Source: Cristatella mucedo
Lineage: Eukaryota > Bryozoa > Phylactolaemata > Cristatellidae
Length of the DNA: 64,000 nucleotides
Assembly (NCBI GenBank): GCA_009760855.2
Contig: WPIO01000001.1
Location: 12,161,501-12,225,500, forward strand
Reading direction: 5' to 3'
Shown: positions 13,443-25,102 of the stretch, in pieces
Position numbering within the stretch: the stretch's first letter is position 1
How the letters are laid out: every line of letters begins with the position of its first letter
The notes under the pieces: model-generated
Seen by the model: the letters and a program-made list of their open reading frames with translations, nothing else
Database searches by the model: none
What the model was told of the DNA's origin: nothing
Translations under genes and position numbers: made by a program

Positions 13443-16400
13443 GTGAGTACAGCCGGCCGCTTTTGCTGGCCGGCCGGCCGCAGGTCACCGGCTCCTCGGC
13501 CCAAGCTTTGGCTCTCTGGCTTTTGCCAGCCGCGACCTGAAAAGCAGCTCGGCACCGCTACCGATGGAGGCAGCCGCGCAGACGGCGGCAGTTTGCTGCT
13601 GTCCAAGTAGGTTAGCGGTCGCTCAACCAGGTCAGCGAACGATCGAGCTGATTGCCCCCTCCCTCACTGCCTTGTTGGCTAGGTGGCCACAGCACAGGCT
13701 GTCCCCGACGGCAGGTGTCGGCGAGCTCGGCCGGACGTGTCGGGACGACGACACCGACAAAGCGCCAACAGCTGACGGCGACGGCAGCAACAGTGCTGCC
13801 GGTGGACTGGAGCAAGAGGACGCAGAGGAGCTGCTGTATCTGGTGAGCACGGCTGCCGTGACTTCCACCACCAGCGGCCGATACAGCGGCGGCGGCGGCA
13901 GCGGCGCTGGCCGTTTTCCAATGCAGCTCCTGTGCTGGGCTACCGTTACCTTTTACTGCTCTGTGCTTCCCCCTGTGCAACTTGTGTGCAGTCGGCTAAC
14001 GAATTTGCAATCGCTCACGTGCTGGAGGCACAAAGTATTTGAAGTGTGAGTGCTCAAAGTGTCCAGTGCTAGAAGTTTGACGCTGTTTTAAACTGTCTGA
14101 TGCCATAGGGCCGCAGGTGAACATGCAGGAAGCTGCCCTGCACCTGCAGCCCGACCATGCCCATACAAGCATCCACGAAGCCTGCTGCCCTTAGCATGAG
14201 ATGCTCTGGCACTAAGGCCAAACCAGTCGGCGTCTTTACGTGCTGGAGCCGCCTGTCTACAGCAGCTGAGATGACGAAAATTGGGCGAGATTGCTGGGCT
14301 CAAGGAATAAGAATAATAAATAATAATAGGCAATCGTATAGCGCCCAAGAACTAGCTCTTTTTGGGCCCTTTGGGTGTAGTGAAAAGAAGTCACATCAAT
14401 TGATTAGTGATGGCGCAATTTCAGCATCAGCATAAGCATAAGCAAAGGGCAGCTTGGATGGATCGAGCAAATGCCGTGAGGACTAAGCGGCCGTAGGCTT
14501 CTTGTTAAGATACATCGTGGAGTCGAGATGTGTAGAGCTCTCGCTGTTAGCAGCCACAGTTCGTCTCTAGCCAAGACAGACTCTTTGTCAAACTTTTGGT
14601 TGGTCAGGCATATTCCAGACAGACAGCACCCTGTTGAGTCAAATCAGTTTTCCGCCAGGAGCTAGGGCAATGGAAGACCCGGGCCCGCCGTTTGGTGGGC
14701 CGGTGACGTGGTCAACGTGGAAAGATGGGTAGCAGCCTTGACGCTCGGCCAGCAAAACTCTCGGAAAGCTAGCGTCGTTGTCGGCACCCAAGTGCCACGT
14801 GTCACGTGTGGCTCCGGTCTGCAAGATGGCGTCACGCCGACGGTGCAGTGTGGCTAGTGGCATCGATCAAATGGACAACCAGTGCTCGGATCTGTCTGTC
14901 TGCGATGGAGGCATGGGATCAAATCAGCAATTCATCGGAAGACGCTCGCCGACGAGAGGAGGGCCAAGTCTGGAGACGTTTTTGGGAGGCTCGAACGAAC
15001 GTTCCGTACCGCTCGCTGCCCTTGGAAGCTGCACCCTGTCGCTCCACTCCATTCTACTCCTCTCCACTCCGCTCCACTTCACTCTGCTTGGCCTAAACAG
15101 CTCTCGTAGGCTCGGCTCAGGTGCTCAGAGTAGCATCCACTTAATTTCCTTAATCGAGTGAGAGCTACTTGCTCTCATTGACCTCTGCCAAAGCAAGTCT
15201 GCTTCAAGCCGAGCTCGAGGTCTGGTGACCTGGTGCAGCTCTAGCGCTTTCTGATTCTAGGTGCAGTTTCTTTTGCAAATACCCGGATGCGGCTGAGCTG
15301 CCGGTGGCCTGGACTACCGAGTTGTAGGCACGGCTGGATGCACCGGTCGCTGTTCACTTCCATTATGAGGCTGGCTAGTAGAGAACGGAAATAGAGCTTG
15401 CCTGCTCGGATTGCGTCAAGTAGAACTGTGCCTCAGGCAGGAAAAAGGGTGCTTGCAACTATCGAGTAGGTGGGAGCAAGTTTGGTTGGGCACACTCAGA
15501 GGTGTGACAATGATTAGGCTACAGGAGGTGGGTGTTGGTGATGTCTGACCTTGACCACGCCAGAGTTAGCAGTGCATGGCAAAACATGTCGATACAAAGG
15601 GGGGAGGGGTCAACGGCAATTGGGCCCCTGCTCTGGCACTGTAAGAGCACCAGCTCAACGTTGCTTCCGGATGGAACGTCTTGCGAAGGTACTTGAAGAC
15701 CTGCCATTGCCTGCTCCTCAGGCAGCTTCCAGCCAACACCTGATCAGCTGGCTGCCATGCGAGCAAACTCACCCACTGCTGGACGTGCCGTGCAGGCGCC
15801 AAGGAATCGATCGTCTTACTGCTTTCTCTTTCAGACCATCACCTTGCGTCGGCAATCAATCACTGACCGCGTTGGCCTAACTCTGTGCTACGGCCCGGCC
15901 GACCCCGAGACTGGCTGCACGGACGTCTTCATCGGGGAGGTGGATCCCGACGGGATCGCAGGCTGCAGCAGTGCGCTGAAAGAGGGCGACCAAGTTTTGC
16001 AGGCAAGTCTCGTGCGTGCACAGGACTTGCCGAACAGCTGTAGCTGTCTTCTTCTTCTTCGTGCACCACTAGCTAGCTCGCGCTCAAATTCGCCTCGCCC
16101 GCTCAATCCGAATGCTGACTCCGAGGTGCCTTCAATGCGTAGATCAATGGAGAGGACGTCTGCAGCAGGGAGTCGGCGGTGCGGCTTTTTTCGTCTAGCA
16201 CGAAGTGCCTCAGCCTGCTGGTTTGCAGGTCACAGTCGCTTCTAGTAAGATGCGGGCGGCTGCACGTGCCTCTCTTAAGCTTGTCTGCGCTCTCGAGAAA
16301 TCGAATTGAAGCGGCCTCTTTTCGGTGGCTGCTACATACGCACGCAACGCTTACGACACAAACCAGTCATCAAGCAAGCCTCTGGCCGCTGCTCGGTAGC

Positions 16401-17623
16401 CTCTGCCTGTCGTCGTGTAGGGCCAGGCTTCTCTTGGTCGGTTGCTGATTAACCAAGCACTGCTGCTGCACAATTCGGCCCCTGATATTCTCACTGTGTG
16501 TTTGTGTGTGTGTGTGTGTGTGTTTGTGTGTGTGTATATGTGCATGTGAGTGAGTGTGTGTGCACCACGATTGTGTTAGACAAAAGACCGCTCATCGCCA
16601 GCCCAAATGCGAAGAAATGACTTCGGCAGCTGCTGCTGCCCGGCAAGTGTAATGAATGCAGCAGAGGATCTAGTTAGTTTACTACACAATCGTCAGGGGT
16701 GTAGCGAACCCTAGATGTAGCACTTACATGACAGACTGCTAGGAGAATCTGTGGGGGCAAGCTGTGACAATCCTGGCGGCCTGGGCAAGGTGGAAGACAG
16801 CAGCTGGATATCTGGAGCCTGCTGGCTATGAGAGGTCCCCAGGTGTCAGTTGGTCGAGCGATCTAGACAGCCGCGCTGTTGTCAGGGCTGAAGACCGCGA
16901 ATAGCTAGACCAGCTTCAGAACTTCTCGTCTCTTGCCTTGCTTCTACCTGTCTCCACATAGATGCCGACAGAGAGCACCATCCTATATTGCCTAATGCAC
17001 CTTGAACTAATGGTGTATCAACCAAGACTCGTGCAGCTGCTGAGAGAGCTGTGCGTGGGTGGCCGATCGATCTTCTGGAGATCACGGTCTTGTACTGAAA
17101 ATCGAGCCAGTTGCAGTTGCTTTTGTTGCAGTAAATACGATAGCTCGGTCAAGGTCAGTGTGGCAGTGGCTGCAGCCCAAGCCGCTTGCATTCATTCGGT
17201 CCTCCTTCACACAACGACCACCGATACCGATGACAGCAGCTGTGTCCACAATAGTCCACAATCAGGATTGCCGTCTATTGTTCTGGCTCTTTAAAGACGC
17301 TCGGCTGCAGCCTCTGTGCTTGTAGCAGGCACAATTACTTAGAGACAAAGTCGCTAGCCCACGATAAGTGACTTCCTTTCTGCTCAGTTTATTTCACCAG
17401 CCTTTTAGCAGGCATCCATTGATGGCTTCCTGTAAAGGAAGCCCGGATAGGTATTGCCCTTCTTTTCATCTGCTCAGACAAGCAGATGCAGCATGGCAGC
17501 CCTACTGGACGTGATAGCATCTCTATTTCTTTTTTCCTGGGCGTGCTCTTTAGAAGTCCTCTTGTGCCTCCTGACAGCGAGCAAGCTGTTACCACCACCG
17601 AATTGGCAGTTGTCATTGCCCTA

Positions 17624-17687
<64 letters not shown>

Positions 17688-17688
17688 C

Positions 17689-17772
<84 letters not shown>

Positions 17773-20219
17773 GCTGTCTCACTGGGCTCGTGTAGAGGCC
17801 TGGCTACCTGTGATCTCGCAACCTGGCTGATCTGTCGATGACCAGGCTATGCGGAGCTCAGCGGAAGAGAAGATCGAAGACGAATACGAAAAGAAAGAAA
17901 ATCGAAGAGCTAGAAAGAAAGAGAGGGAAAAGGAATGAAATGCTGGCGCCGCCGCCCTGGGAGGTAGCTAGCTAGCTAGCTAGCTCGCGACCCCTGGAAA
18001 CCAGTAGTAGCATGCCAGCTCCCCACTTTGATGACCTCGGAGTGTATGGCAAGCAGCAGTTTTGCAGGTGCAGACAAACGGGTCGTGTTGAATCAAAGCC
18101 CAGCCACATGGAGCAGGCAGCAGGCCAACTGCACCACCTCGGATCCTCCCACTTGGCCATTCGCTCCCCACTTCTGGGTCGATTCAGTTGGTTCGAGCCA
18201 AACCGGCGCAGAGGATTCGGCACGTGACTTCATGAAGCCGTCAGCTCTGCGCCTCACTCGACGGGACTCACTCCTCCAGCTATCAATTTCTTTCGAGAAA
18301 TTGGCATTTCGTACAGCTCAACATATTCGGTCGCTGTATGTGGAATTCTCAATTCTGGGCTTTGGCTGTTCTCGAAATTTTCCTTTCAACTATCGAATCT
18401 TTTAACAGCGTTGCTTGTCGGTAGCAGCATGCCCAGGCACACCCACGCGCCAGCGGCTGACGAACTCACGACTCATGGTCACTTCTCGTCGACCTCTTGC
18501 TGCTGATAAGCCAATATCTCTATGGCAGGATGCAGCTCGGCAGTCACGGGTTCCCTTTGATCAGTGCAGCTAGCCGGCCAATGGAGGCTGGCCTAAGCTT
18601 TTACCTGCCACATGGTCGTCAGCCGACGGTCGGAACTCCTCATAATGAACGCGTCTGAGCAGTGCCTCTGCGGGTAGCATCGCCGTCGGCTGCCCGTGTC
18701 AGTTATCACTGGGCTCCTGTTAATCATTGTGGTCCTTAATACGATCTCTGGTTTATAGGCTCTGGCCCTTTCATCTGCACTGGCTTCAAAGCTCGGCTAA
18801 TGAAGCAGAGCTATCTTAAAATAATTGGGTTTCCTAACGCAATTAATCTGACCAGCAGTCGACACGGTGCCTATCAGACACAGGGGCCGGCGTTTTTTTT
18901 AGTCATTGTACCTGCGGCCGCTTGCCGCTTTTCATCGGCGGCAACCGAGAGGGGCACTGCCTGCCTGCCTATTCACAATGGAATCAAGCTGGTAGGCGGA
19001 GCCTCTGGATGGCTGGCTAGGGGGTGGAACTCGGAAGCACGCTGCAGCCAATGATAGTACACAGGCATGTCCGGAGGCGGGCCTAGTTTCAGTATTTATC
19101 CCTTCACAGTAGGTCGCCCCCTTCATCCAGTGCTTGACTGCGTCTCCGGCGGACTGTTCACTTTGCTCTACGCAGCTAAAGCTCTGTGGTTCGCTGCTCT
19201 GTGCTCGAAGGTGCTGCTGTGCTGCTGCATGTGTGCAAACCTACGATGGTTATAACCAACGTGCAGTTCTACAGACAGAGGAACGGCCTCAAAATGCCTT
19301 CCTCAAACAATTTACAGTGGGCTGAAGATGACGGCTTTGCCGAAGAGCACGGTGATGCCTTGGCTGACAGCAGCACGTGCCCGGCTTCCAGTGACCTGCG
19401 AGCCATTGGAGCGGCGGCAGCCCTGGAGAAGGTAAGGCAGGACTCAGGCACGTGGCTCTTTTGCGAGCCGAGGCGTGGCCGTGTAGTTGATGGCCCCAGT
19501 CGGTGACTGCCACTAGGCAACGCTCAGCTGATGTAAATGAATCTATCATATGTATCTACAATGTGATCATACCTTTGAATATATCGTCAGCAGCCTTTTG
19601 CTGTTCACCTCCGACGATTTGTCCTCTCCAAACGCCCCTTGATAATTAGGAACGAAGCTCAGTCCGTGCCCTTGCATTTTGCATCGCGATCCAGACAAGT
19701 GGCCAAGCCACCTTAGCAAGCTTCTGGAATTGTGACTTGCAGGACAGCCGAGAGGGTCGCAACTGCGACTTTGCGATGGTTGCCAGAGCTCCACGGCAGA
19801 GAGATAACGGTCAGGACATGCCCTTTGATATCGGCCAGTGTCATGAGCTGCTTGGCGACGACTGCTTTGGCACGGTAAGCATTCAACGATCTCCCACTTA
19901 TCCGATCTCGGAATAGTCGCACGCCTCCAGCTAACATTGTCGGGCTGGTTGCATTGACGATAATTACCAGAGATAGGACACGGTCAGCCAGTGTGACCGG
20001 CGAGGGAATGTATGCTGCAGCCTAGCCTATCTCTCGACCTTCCCACTGTGACAGCCACATCTTCCGAACGGTAGTTGGTGACGCTGGCTGCAAACGACTC
20101 CACAGCATTGCCTTGAGCACGGTGATCCCCCATCTCTGTCTCTGTCTCTGTCTGTCTGTCTGTCTCTCTTTCTCTCTGTATCCCTCTGTCCCTCTGTCTG
20201 TCTGTCTGTCTGTCTGTCC

Positions 20220-20273
<54 letters not shown>

Positions 20274-20336
20274 CTCTCTGTGTCTCCCTGTGTCTCTGTC
20301 TGTCTGTCTGTCTGTCCCCCTCTCTCTCTGTGTCTC

Positions 20337-20427
<91 letters not shown>

Positions 20428-22064
20428 CGTTTCAAAAGTAAAACCAGCCGCTGCTGGTAATTCATCCAGAGAGTCGTGAGAGCAAACCAGGCCTGGCTGC
20501 CCAAGGTGCCGCTGCCTCGAGCTGCTGCGGCGCGTGAACCGCGGTCGCGTGCTCTAGTGTCGATGCCTGCTTTCAGGAGGCCTGCTTATCGACTTGCGGA
20601 GAGGAGGACGAAGATGAAGAGGACGCAGCTCAAGCCGCGCGTGGTCACGAAATCAGCGAGGAGCACTGCCGGCGCTTCATGCACGCTCTGCAGCTGAAGT
20701 GCGAGGCCATGCGAGTCCAACCGCTGTCGGCGGCGGCTGATGCTGCCACCGCTCAGGCTCCCGTCAGTCCCTCTTCCTCCACTTCCTGCCAGCAGATGCC
20801 CGCCCGTCCTCCCAAGCTGCGGCTCGGAACCGTGCCGTTGGCAACGGCGTCTGTGGCATCATCATCACCACAATCCTCATCGGCAGCAGGCGCTGCTGCT
20901 GCCGCCCAGCAACGCAGTGTCACCGACGGGCGGCTGCCATGGCAGTCGGCGACTGACGACAGCAGCTGCCATGACACTGCCTACAACACGGCCGAAAGCT
21001 GCCGCAGCAGCTCGATCGCTGCGCACGAGTTGCCCTCGCAGGCCGTGTACCGCAGCAGCAGCGGCACGAGCAGCAGCGGCGGTGGCGGTGGGGCATCGCC
21101 CCGGCTGCATGCCGACCGGTGCCGCGCCACGCGCTCCCCCGCCGCCCACGAGGAGGCGAGGGCGCGAGTGCGGGCCGACGGCCGCAGCAGCAAGCAAGAC
21201 AGCAAGCAGGCGGCCACTGCCGTCACAGGTGCCTCCTCGCAGCAGCCAGGAATGGAGCCACGGGCTGCAGCAGAGGCGGCCAGGAGCAGCTGCCACCGTG
21301 GCAGCAGCTCTGCGTACGCGAATCGACACACGCTGGCCCAGGTCATTGCCGCGCAGCAGCAGCAGCAGCTTCTTGAGGAGCGCCTGGCCGCTGCCGCTGC
21401 CTCGGCGGCGGCCTGCAGCAGAGACGCTGAGAAGCACCGAGGTGGCAGCAGCAGGGCTGCCTCGAAGTCGATAGGAGACAGTCGGCCCATATCGCCGGCA
21501 GCGGCCAGCTTCGAGCGGGCCCGGGCGATAGCAGTGACGACGGCGGCAACGTCGGTAGCGGGCAGTGGTGGCAGCAGCAGCAGCCAGCCGCACGAGTGGG
21601 TGGTCAAGGTGCGCTCCGACGGGTCGCGCTACATCACACGGCGGCCGGCTCGGACTCGCCTGCTCAAGGACCGGCAGCGGCGGCTCGAGGATGAGCGCTG
21701 CGGCCTGACGACGGACGACGATGCGGCGAGCGAGCTGAAGCTGGGCAGGCGCTGGAGCCACGCCGAGCGACGCCGACACCTGGAGAGCGCTCGCGAGCAC
21801 CGGCGCCGCAAGGAGCTGGCGCGCCTGGCCGTCGCCTCGCAGCAGCAGCAGCGAGCTGGCTTCGTCGGCGGCGACTCGACGGCAGACGGCCGAGCTGCCG
21901 CCACCGCTGCGGACCTGCTGGAGCTCCGGGAGCGCAAGCAGCTGAGGCAGCAGCTGGCCGACATTGACTTCACAACTGTGCAAGAGCTGCTCGTGCACGG
22001 CAGCCGCAGCGGCGCGGCGGCAGCGCTCGCCGGCAGAGTGCTGCTGTCGGTCACCACGGTGTGA
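13042..22064 (+). CDS. PDZRN3/PDZRN4-like (LNX3-type) gene, 3' seven exons
   Basis: Family members are multi-domain proteins with an N-terminal RING finger (E3 ubiquitin ligase), zinc fingers, two PDZ domains and a conserved C-terminal LNX3-homology region. In vertebrates PDZRN3 acts in Wnt and MuSK-linked signalling. Visible here is join(13042..13442, 13683..13842, 15835..16002, 16143..16244, 19318..19431, 19743..19874, 20577..22064), 2565 nt and 854 residues plus stop. Every junction keeps phase. Recognisable blocks in order are the end of PDZ1 (residues 1-35), the ATQTD motif, PDZ2 (188-277), the DSREGR block matching the family's DSGVGRTDE (316), the acidic stretch and CRRF block (about 368-395), the AYNTAESCRS motif, and the LNX3-homology segment from EWVVKVRSDGSRYITRRP to the end, SVTTV. 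The linkers are rich in Ala, Ser and Gln, unlike vertebrate members. The RING and first half of PDZ1 are missing from the window, so ligase activity cannot be judged. PDZRN3 and PDZRN4 cannot be told apart here. Confidence 0.93.
13683..13842 (+). CDS. PDZRN-like exon B: acidic linker before PDZ2
   Basis: The acceptor is ttggctag|GTGG and the donor CTG|GTGAGC. One base completes the split Glu codon and 53 codons follow. The exon ends EQEDAEELLYL, in the place of the family's acidic segment just before PDZ2. 160 nt. Confidence 0.8.
13843..15834 (+). other. Intron B-C (2.0 kb)
   Basis: No further exon was recognised. At 14310-14370 there is a degenerate LINE-tail-like block, and 15040-15080 has short 'ctccactccg' type repeats. 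Confidence 0.6.
15835..16002 (+). CDS. PDZRN-like exon C: first half of PDZ2
   Basis: The acceptor tttctctttcag|ACC has a strong polypyrimidine tract. The exon encodes TITLRRQSITDRVGLTLCY, the carboxylate-binding strand region, then FIGEVDPDGIAG and LKEGDQVLQ. The family has KLGLTVCY, YISEIDPNSIAA and IREGDRIIQ at these places. The exon stops exactly where vertebrate PDZRN3 has an exon junction, GDRIIQ|INGIEV. The donor reads CAG|GCAAGT, a GC-AG intron. Confidence 0.93.
16143..16244 (+). CDS. PDZRN-like exon D: second half of PDZ2
   Basis: The acceptor is atgcgtag|ATC and the donor CTA|GTAAGA. The 34 codons run INGEDVCSRESAVRLF to LSLLVCRSQSLL. Vertebrate PDZRN3 has 34 residues in the same exon, starting INGIEVQNREEAVALL. 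The 140-base intron before it has the GC donor. Confidence 0.93.
16245..19317 (+). other. Intron D-E (3.1 kb)
   Basis: It holds a (TG)n stretch near 16500-16560, a 150-base (CT)n array at 17621-17769, and a (GCTA)n run at 17967-17988. No exon was recognised between exons D and E. Confidence 0.6.
17621..17769 (+). repeat. (CT)n microsatellite
   Basis: About 150 bases of CT with a single CCCCG interruption, inside intron D-E of the PDZRN-like gene. Confidence 0.95.
19318..19431 (+). CDS. PDZRN-like exon E: post-PDZ2 acidic segment
   Basis: Read from the acceptor caatttacag|TGG, it encodes WAEDDGFAEEHGDAL and ends AAALEK at the donor AAG|GTAAGG. The family has GWMDDDRNDFLDDL ending about 35 residues later. 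Phase is 0 at both ends. An in-phase alternative acceptor at 19267 would add 17 codons, so the left edge is uncertain. Confidence 0.75.
19743..19874 (+). CDS. PDZRN-like exon F: DSREGR segment
   Basis: The acceptor is tgacttgcag|GAC and the donor ACG|GTAAGC. The 44 codons begin DSREGRN and end CHELLGDDCFGT. Placed after exon E it gives LEK-DSREGR, matching the family's EKDSGVGRTDE, and the end resembles the family's CSQDTLGSGDLPF. Phase is 0 at both ends. The similarity is weak outside these blocks. Confidence 0.7.
20130..20428 (+). repeat. Compound (CTGT)n/(CT)n microsatellite before the last PDZRN exon
   Basis: Alternating TCTG and TCTC blocks, with about 70 bases of pure CTGT near 20336-20405. 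The array ends about 150 bases before the acceptor at 20576 and is pyrimidine-rich on the sense strand. Confidence 0.95.
20577..22064 (+). CDS. PDZRN-like terminal exon G: LNX3-homology C terminus
   Basis: The acceptor is tgctttcag|GAG. The exon starts EACLSTCGEEDEDEED and gives SEEHCRRFMHALQLKCEAM, the place of the family's DEDCERFRQLLELKCKI. Further on are AYNTAESCRS, a short poly-Gln, EWVVKVRSDGSRYITRRP, GLTTDDDAASELKLGRRWS, and TVQELLVHGSRS before SVTTV and TGA. These are the hallmarks of the PDZRN C terminus. The final TTV fits a class I PDZ ligand. 495 codons plus stop. GC content is very high and long antisense frames exist here only because of that. Confidence 0.95.
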   Translation, partial: EACLSTCGEEDEDEEDAAQAARGHEISEEHCRRFMHALQLKCEAMRVQPLSAAADAATAQAPVSPSSSTSCQQMPARPPKLRLGTVPLATASVASSSPQSSSAAGAAAAAQQRSVTDGRLPWQSATDDSSCHDTAYNTAESCRSSSIAAHELPSQAVYRSSSGTSSSGGGGGASPRLHADRCRATRSPAAHEEARARVRADGRSSKQDSKQAATAVTGASSQQPGMEPRAAAEAARSSCHRGSSSAYANRHTLAQVIAAQQQQQLLEERLAAAAASAAACSRDAEKHRGGSSRAASKSIGDSRPISPAAASFERARAIAVTTAATSVAGSGGSSSSQPHEWVVKVRSDGSRYITRRPARTRLLKDRQRRLEDERCGLTTDDDAASELKLGRRWSHAERRRHLESAREHRRRKELARLAVASQQQQRAGFVGGDSTADGRAAATAADLLELRERKQLRQQLADIDFTTVQELLVHGSRSGAAAALAGRVLLSVTTV

Positions 22065-22305
22065 GCGACGTCCCGCTGCAAGCGCTCCCGAGCGACGTCC
22101 ACCGAGCTCGAACGTGCAGCAGCCCCGGCAGCGGCACTCTCGATTGCAGTGGCGATGAGGATGACGATGACGAGGGGACCCGATGGGCGTACCCGAGAGA
22201 CTGAGAGGAACGACAAACAAACGACCAGGGCGCATTCTGCAGCCAATGGGCGCTTGTCCAAGTGTATTAGATGCTCACCTAATAAAGAGATCTGTACGCT
22301 TTCCA
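22065..22305 (+). other. Probable 3' UTR of the PDZRN-like gene
   Basis: After TGA at 22062-22064 the sequence stays GC-rich, then reaches an AATAAA at 22281-22286. The assumed cleavage point is about 20 bases beyond. Confidence 0.6.
22281..22286 (+). terminator. AATAAA polyadenylation signal, PDZRN-like gene
   Basis: A canonical hexamer on the sense strand, 217 bases after the stop codon. Confidence 0.65.
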
Positions 22306-22740
22306 GTGCAATCTTCGCAAGCCCAGGCACTGCATTGTGTGAGTGAACCCGCCTTGGCTCCTTGGCCGCCGCCGAGTTTCACGTGCCACTCCTGCCTTGA
22401 TGCTGCTGCAGCGAGCACTCAGCTTGGGGCTGCTGCTGCACCGCATCGCAAGCTCCGTCTCTCACCGTCTCTCACCATGTCTCTCGAGCGTGGGGGTGGA
22501 GAGATGGATAGAGTTGACCGTCGGGGAGCTGGAGCAACAACAGCACTCTGTGAACTCGGCCGATGCACTAGATCCGCAGTACTTACAAAAGACTCGAGTG
22601 GGCCAGCTTCTGCTGTTAGCATTATGCTAACACTCTCGCTGGAGCTGGGCCAATCGGTACAACAAGCCTCTAGGTAAACATGATTTACTTCTGGACCCTG
22701 ATGACTGGGCTTTTGTAGTCGGCCGTAGAATGAGGACAGT

Positions 22741-22826
<86 letters not shown>
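22741..22826. repeat. (GA)n microsatellite
   Basis: An uninterrupted GA run of about 85 bases. Confidence 0.95.
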
Positions 22827-22828
<2 letters not shown>

Positions 22829-23616
22829 AGTGAGAGCCGTTCCACCTGAGATTTTCCTCGCTGCCTCAACCCGGTTAGACCTCAAGCAAGCAGCTTAACT
22901 AGGCCTATAGTCGAGCAGTAATGTGTATCCAATGGAGGTCTCACCTCATCCCATTATCCACATAAGCACTTACCGAGTTCCTTTGATATTTCTGCTTGCG
23001 GCTCAAACAAACAAAACCCTCACAATTATCCCACTATGAATGCAGCCCCTGTGCAATCTGGTGAATCAGCAGGTGCACCCCACGGAGAAAATCCGAATCA
23101 GTCGGCGAATCATTCTTTAGGAGACACCGATAGCCTGCTGAGTGCACTGACCTGGACAAAGGAGTAGCAACAGAAGATTTGTTGATGTATCTCCCAATCG
23201 GCCACAGGTGGGGTGGGGGCACTTGACTACTCAGTATTTGCAGTGCAACCAAGAGTCAGGAGAAGTTGTAAAAGGTGCATTGTAGTACTCGATGACCGAT
23301 TAGTAGCTCTTGCAGAGGCACTGAAGTAGCCGTGGCAGCGGGCGTGGAGCTCGAAGGGTTCGGACCGAGGCTCCACGGGTGTCCACGACGATTAGTCAAG
23401 CAGTGTGTACCATAAACCATGTCACAGCCGGCGTCTCTGCGCCACTGTCTCGGCCCCAATCTTTTGTGCTGTAATGTGGCCATGGCAGATGGTGACTTCA
23501 TCCAGACAGAATTCCACGCCGGCATCCAAGACATTACGATTATCTGGCAAGCAGAGGCAGACAGCAGATAGGAGAAGATAAGGGCACAATAGAAACAAAA
23601 AACAAAAAATATACAA

Positions 23617-23670
23617 AAAATTAATAATTTAAATTAATAATTATTAATTAATAATTATTAATTAATAAAA
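23617..23670. repeat. AT-only palindromic block
   Basis: Repeated 'attaattaat' type units, self-complementary, with no G or C over about 50 bases in a region of otherwise even composition. Confidence 0.8.
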
Positions 23671-24137
23671 TAAGGGTCAATAATCGGCCAGATTAAGCTC
23701 AGCTGGAAGTCGTCGACTGGCCGAGCTTAAGGGCAGAAAGGTAGAGACAGAGCCGTGACGGTGGATGGTGGCGCATGTTCACCATACCTATAGGTAGGGG
23801 GCCGATCGGAGAGGCAGGCCGGCATCCAATTGGCAAATAATAATAATATTAATACAATGACACGTGTGTGCTAAATCTCTTCCTAGGCATTATCCCGTGC
23901 TTGCACCCAATCCCTGCAGAGGGTTCCGAGTGGTGACCAGAGTGGTGACCTGTTGGCTACCGAAACTGAGTGCTCAAGTCTGGTTTGGGGGTCGGTCACC
24001 TGATGCCCAGCCTCCATAGCTGCAGCCGGGTGAGATCCAGCCGGCTGGTGTCTGCGTGCTAGGCAGCTTCCTGTGGGAAAGATCAGCTGGTGGAAGTAGC
24101 TCGCCTGGTGGCCACGTGTGTGAGGTGGCATATGTCA

Positions 24138-24195
24138 AGTGCCGAGGAATAGATTGACTATCTTTATGGCGCTATATAAATTATCAGTTAAAAAT
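24138..24195 (+). repeat. SINE family 2 tail
   Basis: It contains 'agtgccgaggaatagatt' and 'tggcgctatataaatta', the 3' module shared by the short SINEs at 35893-36005 and 50945-51065. Confidence 0.5.
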
Positions 24196-25102
24196 ATTTT
24201 TATGCTCACGGCTTAGCAAGTCTCCTGCCTGAGGCTACCTACCTACCTACCTTCCTCCGGATTGCTCCTGAGGTCCAAGGATTATCCATAATTCACCATG
24301 CGAAAAACGCCTAGAAAGAGATATTGGTTTTATAAAATGTCCTACTTTAAATACACAGATGTCGCGTTTAACTGTAGGGGACCAGTAAGGATGTCATGCC
24401 TCTCAATACAGAAAACCCCACCAAACTAGGCAAAAGCAAGTGTTGCGGTTGTTAATGTGTGGAGCTGCTCTCTCGTTGCTGCTCGTCTCGCTGTGGCACC
24501 GGTCACTGCAGCAGTGCTAGGCATCTATCGACGAACGGTCCACTCGTTGAGCTGAGCTTGAGCCATCCGTGAGCTGCCGGTTCGAGGTCACTGCCTATGG
24601 TCGCGAATGCGGCGCTGGTGTCGCGAATTTGTGCAACACACTGGACCACGGGCCAAGTTCTTGCAGCTTTCGAGCCCTCGAGAACTTGGCGAAGCCTACG
24701 GCTGATAATGAGAGCACCCTCCACAGCAGCCTCCAGCACTAAAGAAACCAGAGGCTGTTTTTCCGGTGGCAACTGGTGAACCGCAAGCTTTGTCACTCAG
24801 CTTCTGCTAACTAGCGGTGCAGGTGAGCTCGCAATTAGAAGAGGTTTTTAGCGGCATATCAGTGGAAAGTACATTCCACGAACGAAACCTCGAAGTTCAC
24901 ATTTCGACTTACAGGCTCAAGACAGCTAGGTGTTGACGCCAGATGGAACAGCTGGTTTTATGCTTAGCGACCGTATGCACTGGACGAGGATAGGACGATC
25001 TTTCAAGAGAGCTGCCGATCAAAGACATTGAACGAGATGCAAGCAGATGTTGCAGTAAGCAACAATCATGCCTTGACTCGAAGTGTCCACAATGTCGGAC
25101 GC

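Larger units (their letters stand above)
22306..25100. other. Convergent intergenic region
   Basis: It lies between the 3' ends of the two genes. It holds a (GA)n array (22741-22826), an AT-only block made of ATTAATTAAT units (23617-23670) and a SINE tail (24138-24195). A minus-strand frame at 24503-24796 is discussed under findings. No exon is assigned. Confidence 0.6.

Noticed and set aside
20877-22330. Long minus-strand open frames (452 and 233 codons) opposite the last PDZRN exon
   Set aside because: The plus strand has clear family motifs and a proper stop. The antisense frames arise from the very high GC content and carry no motif.
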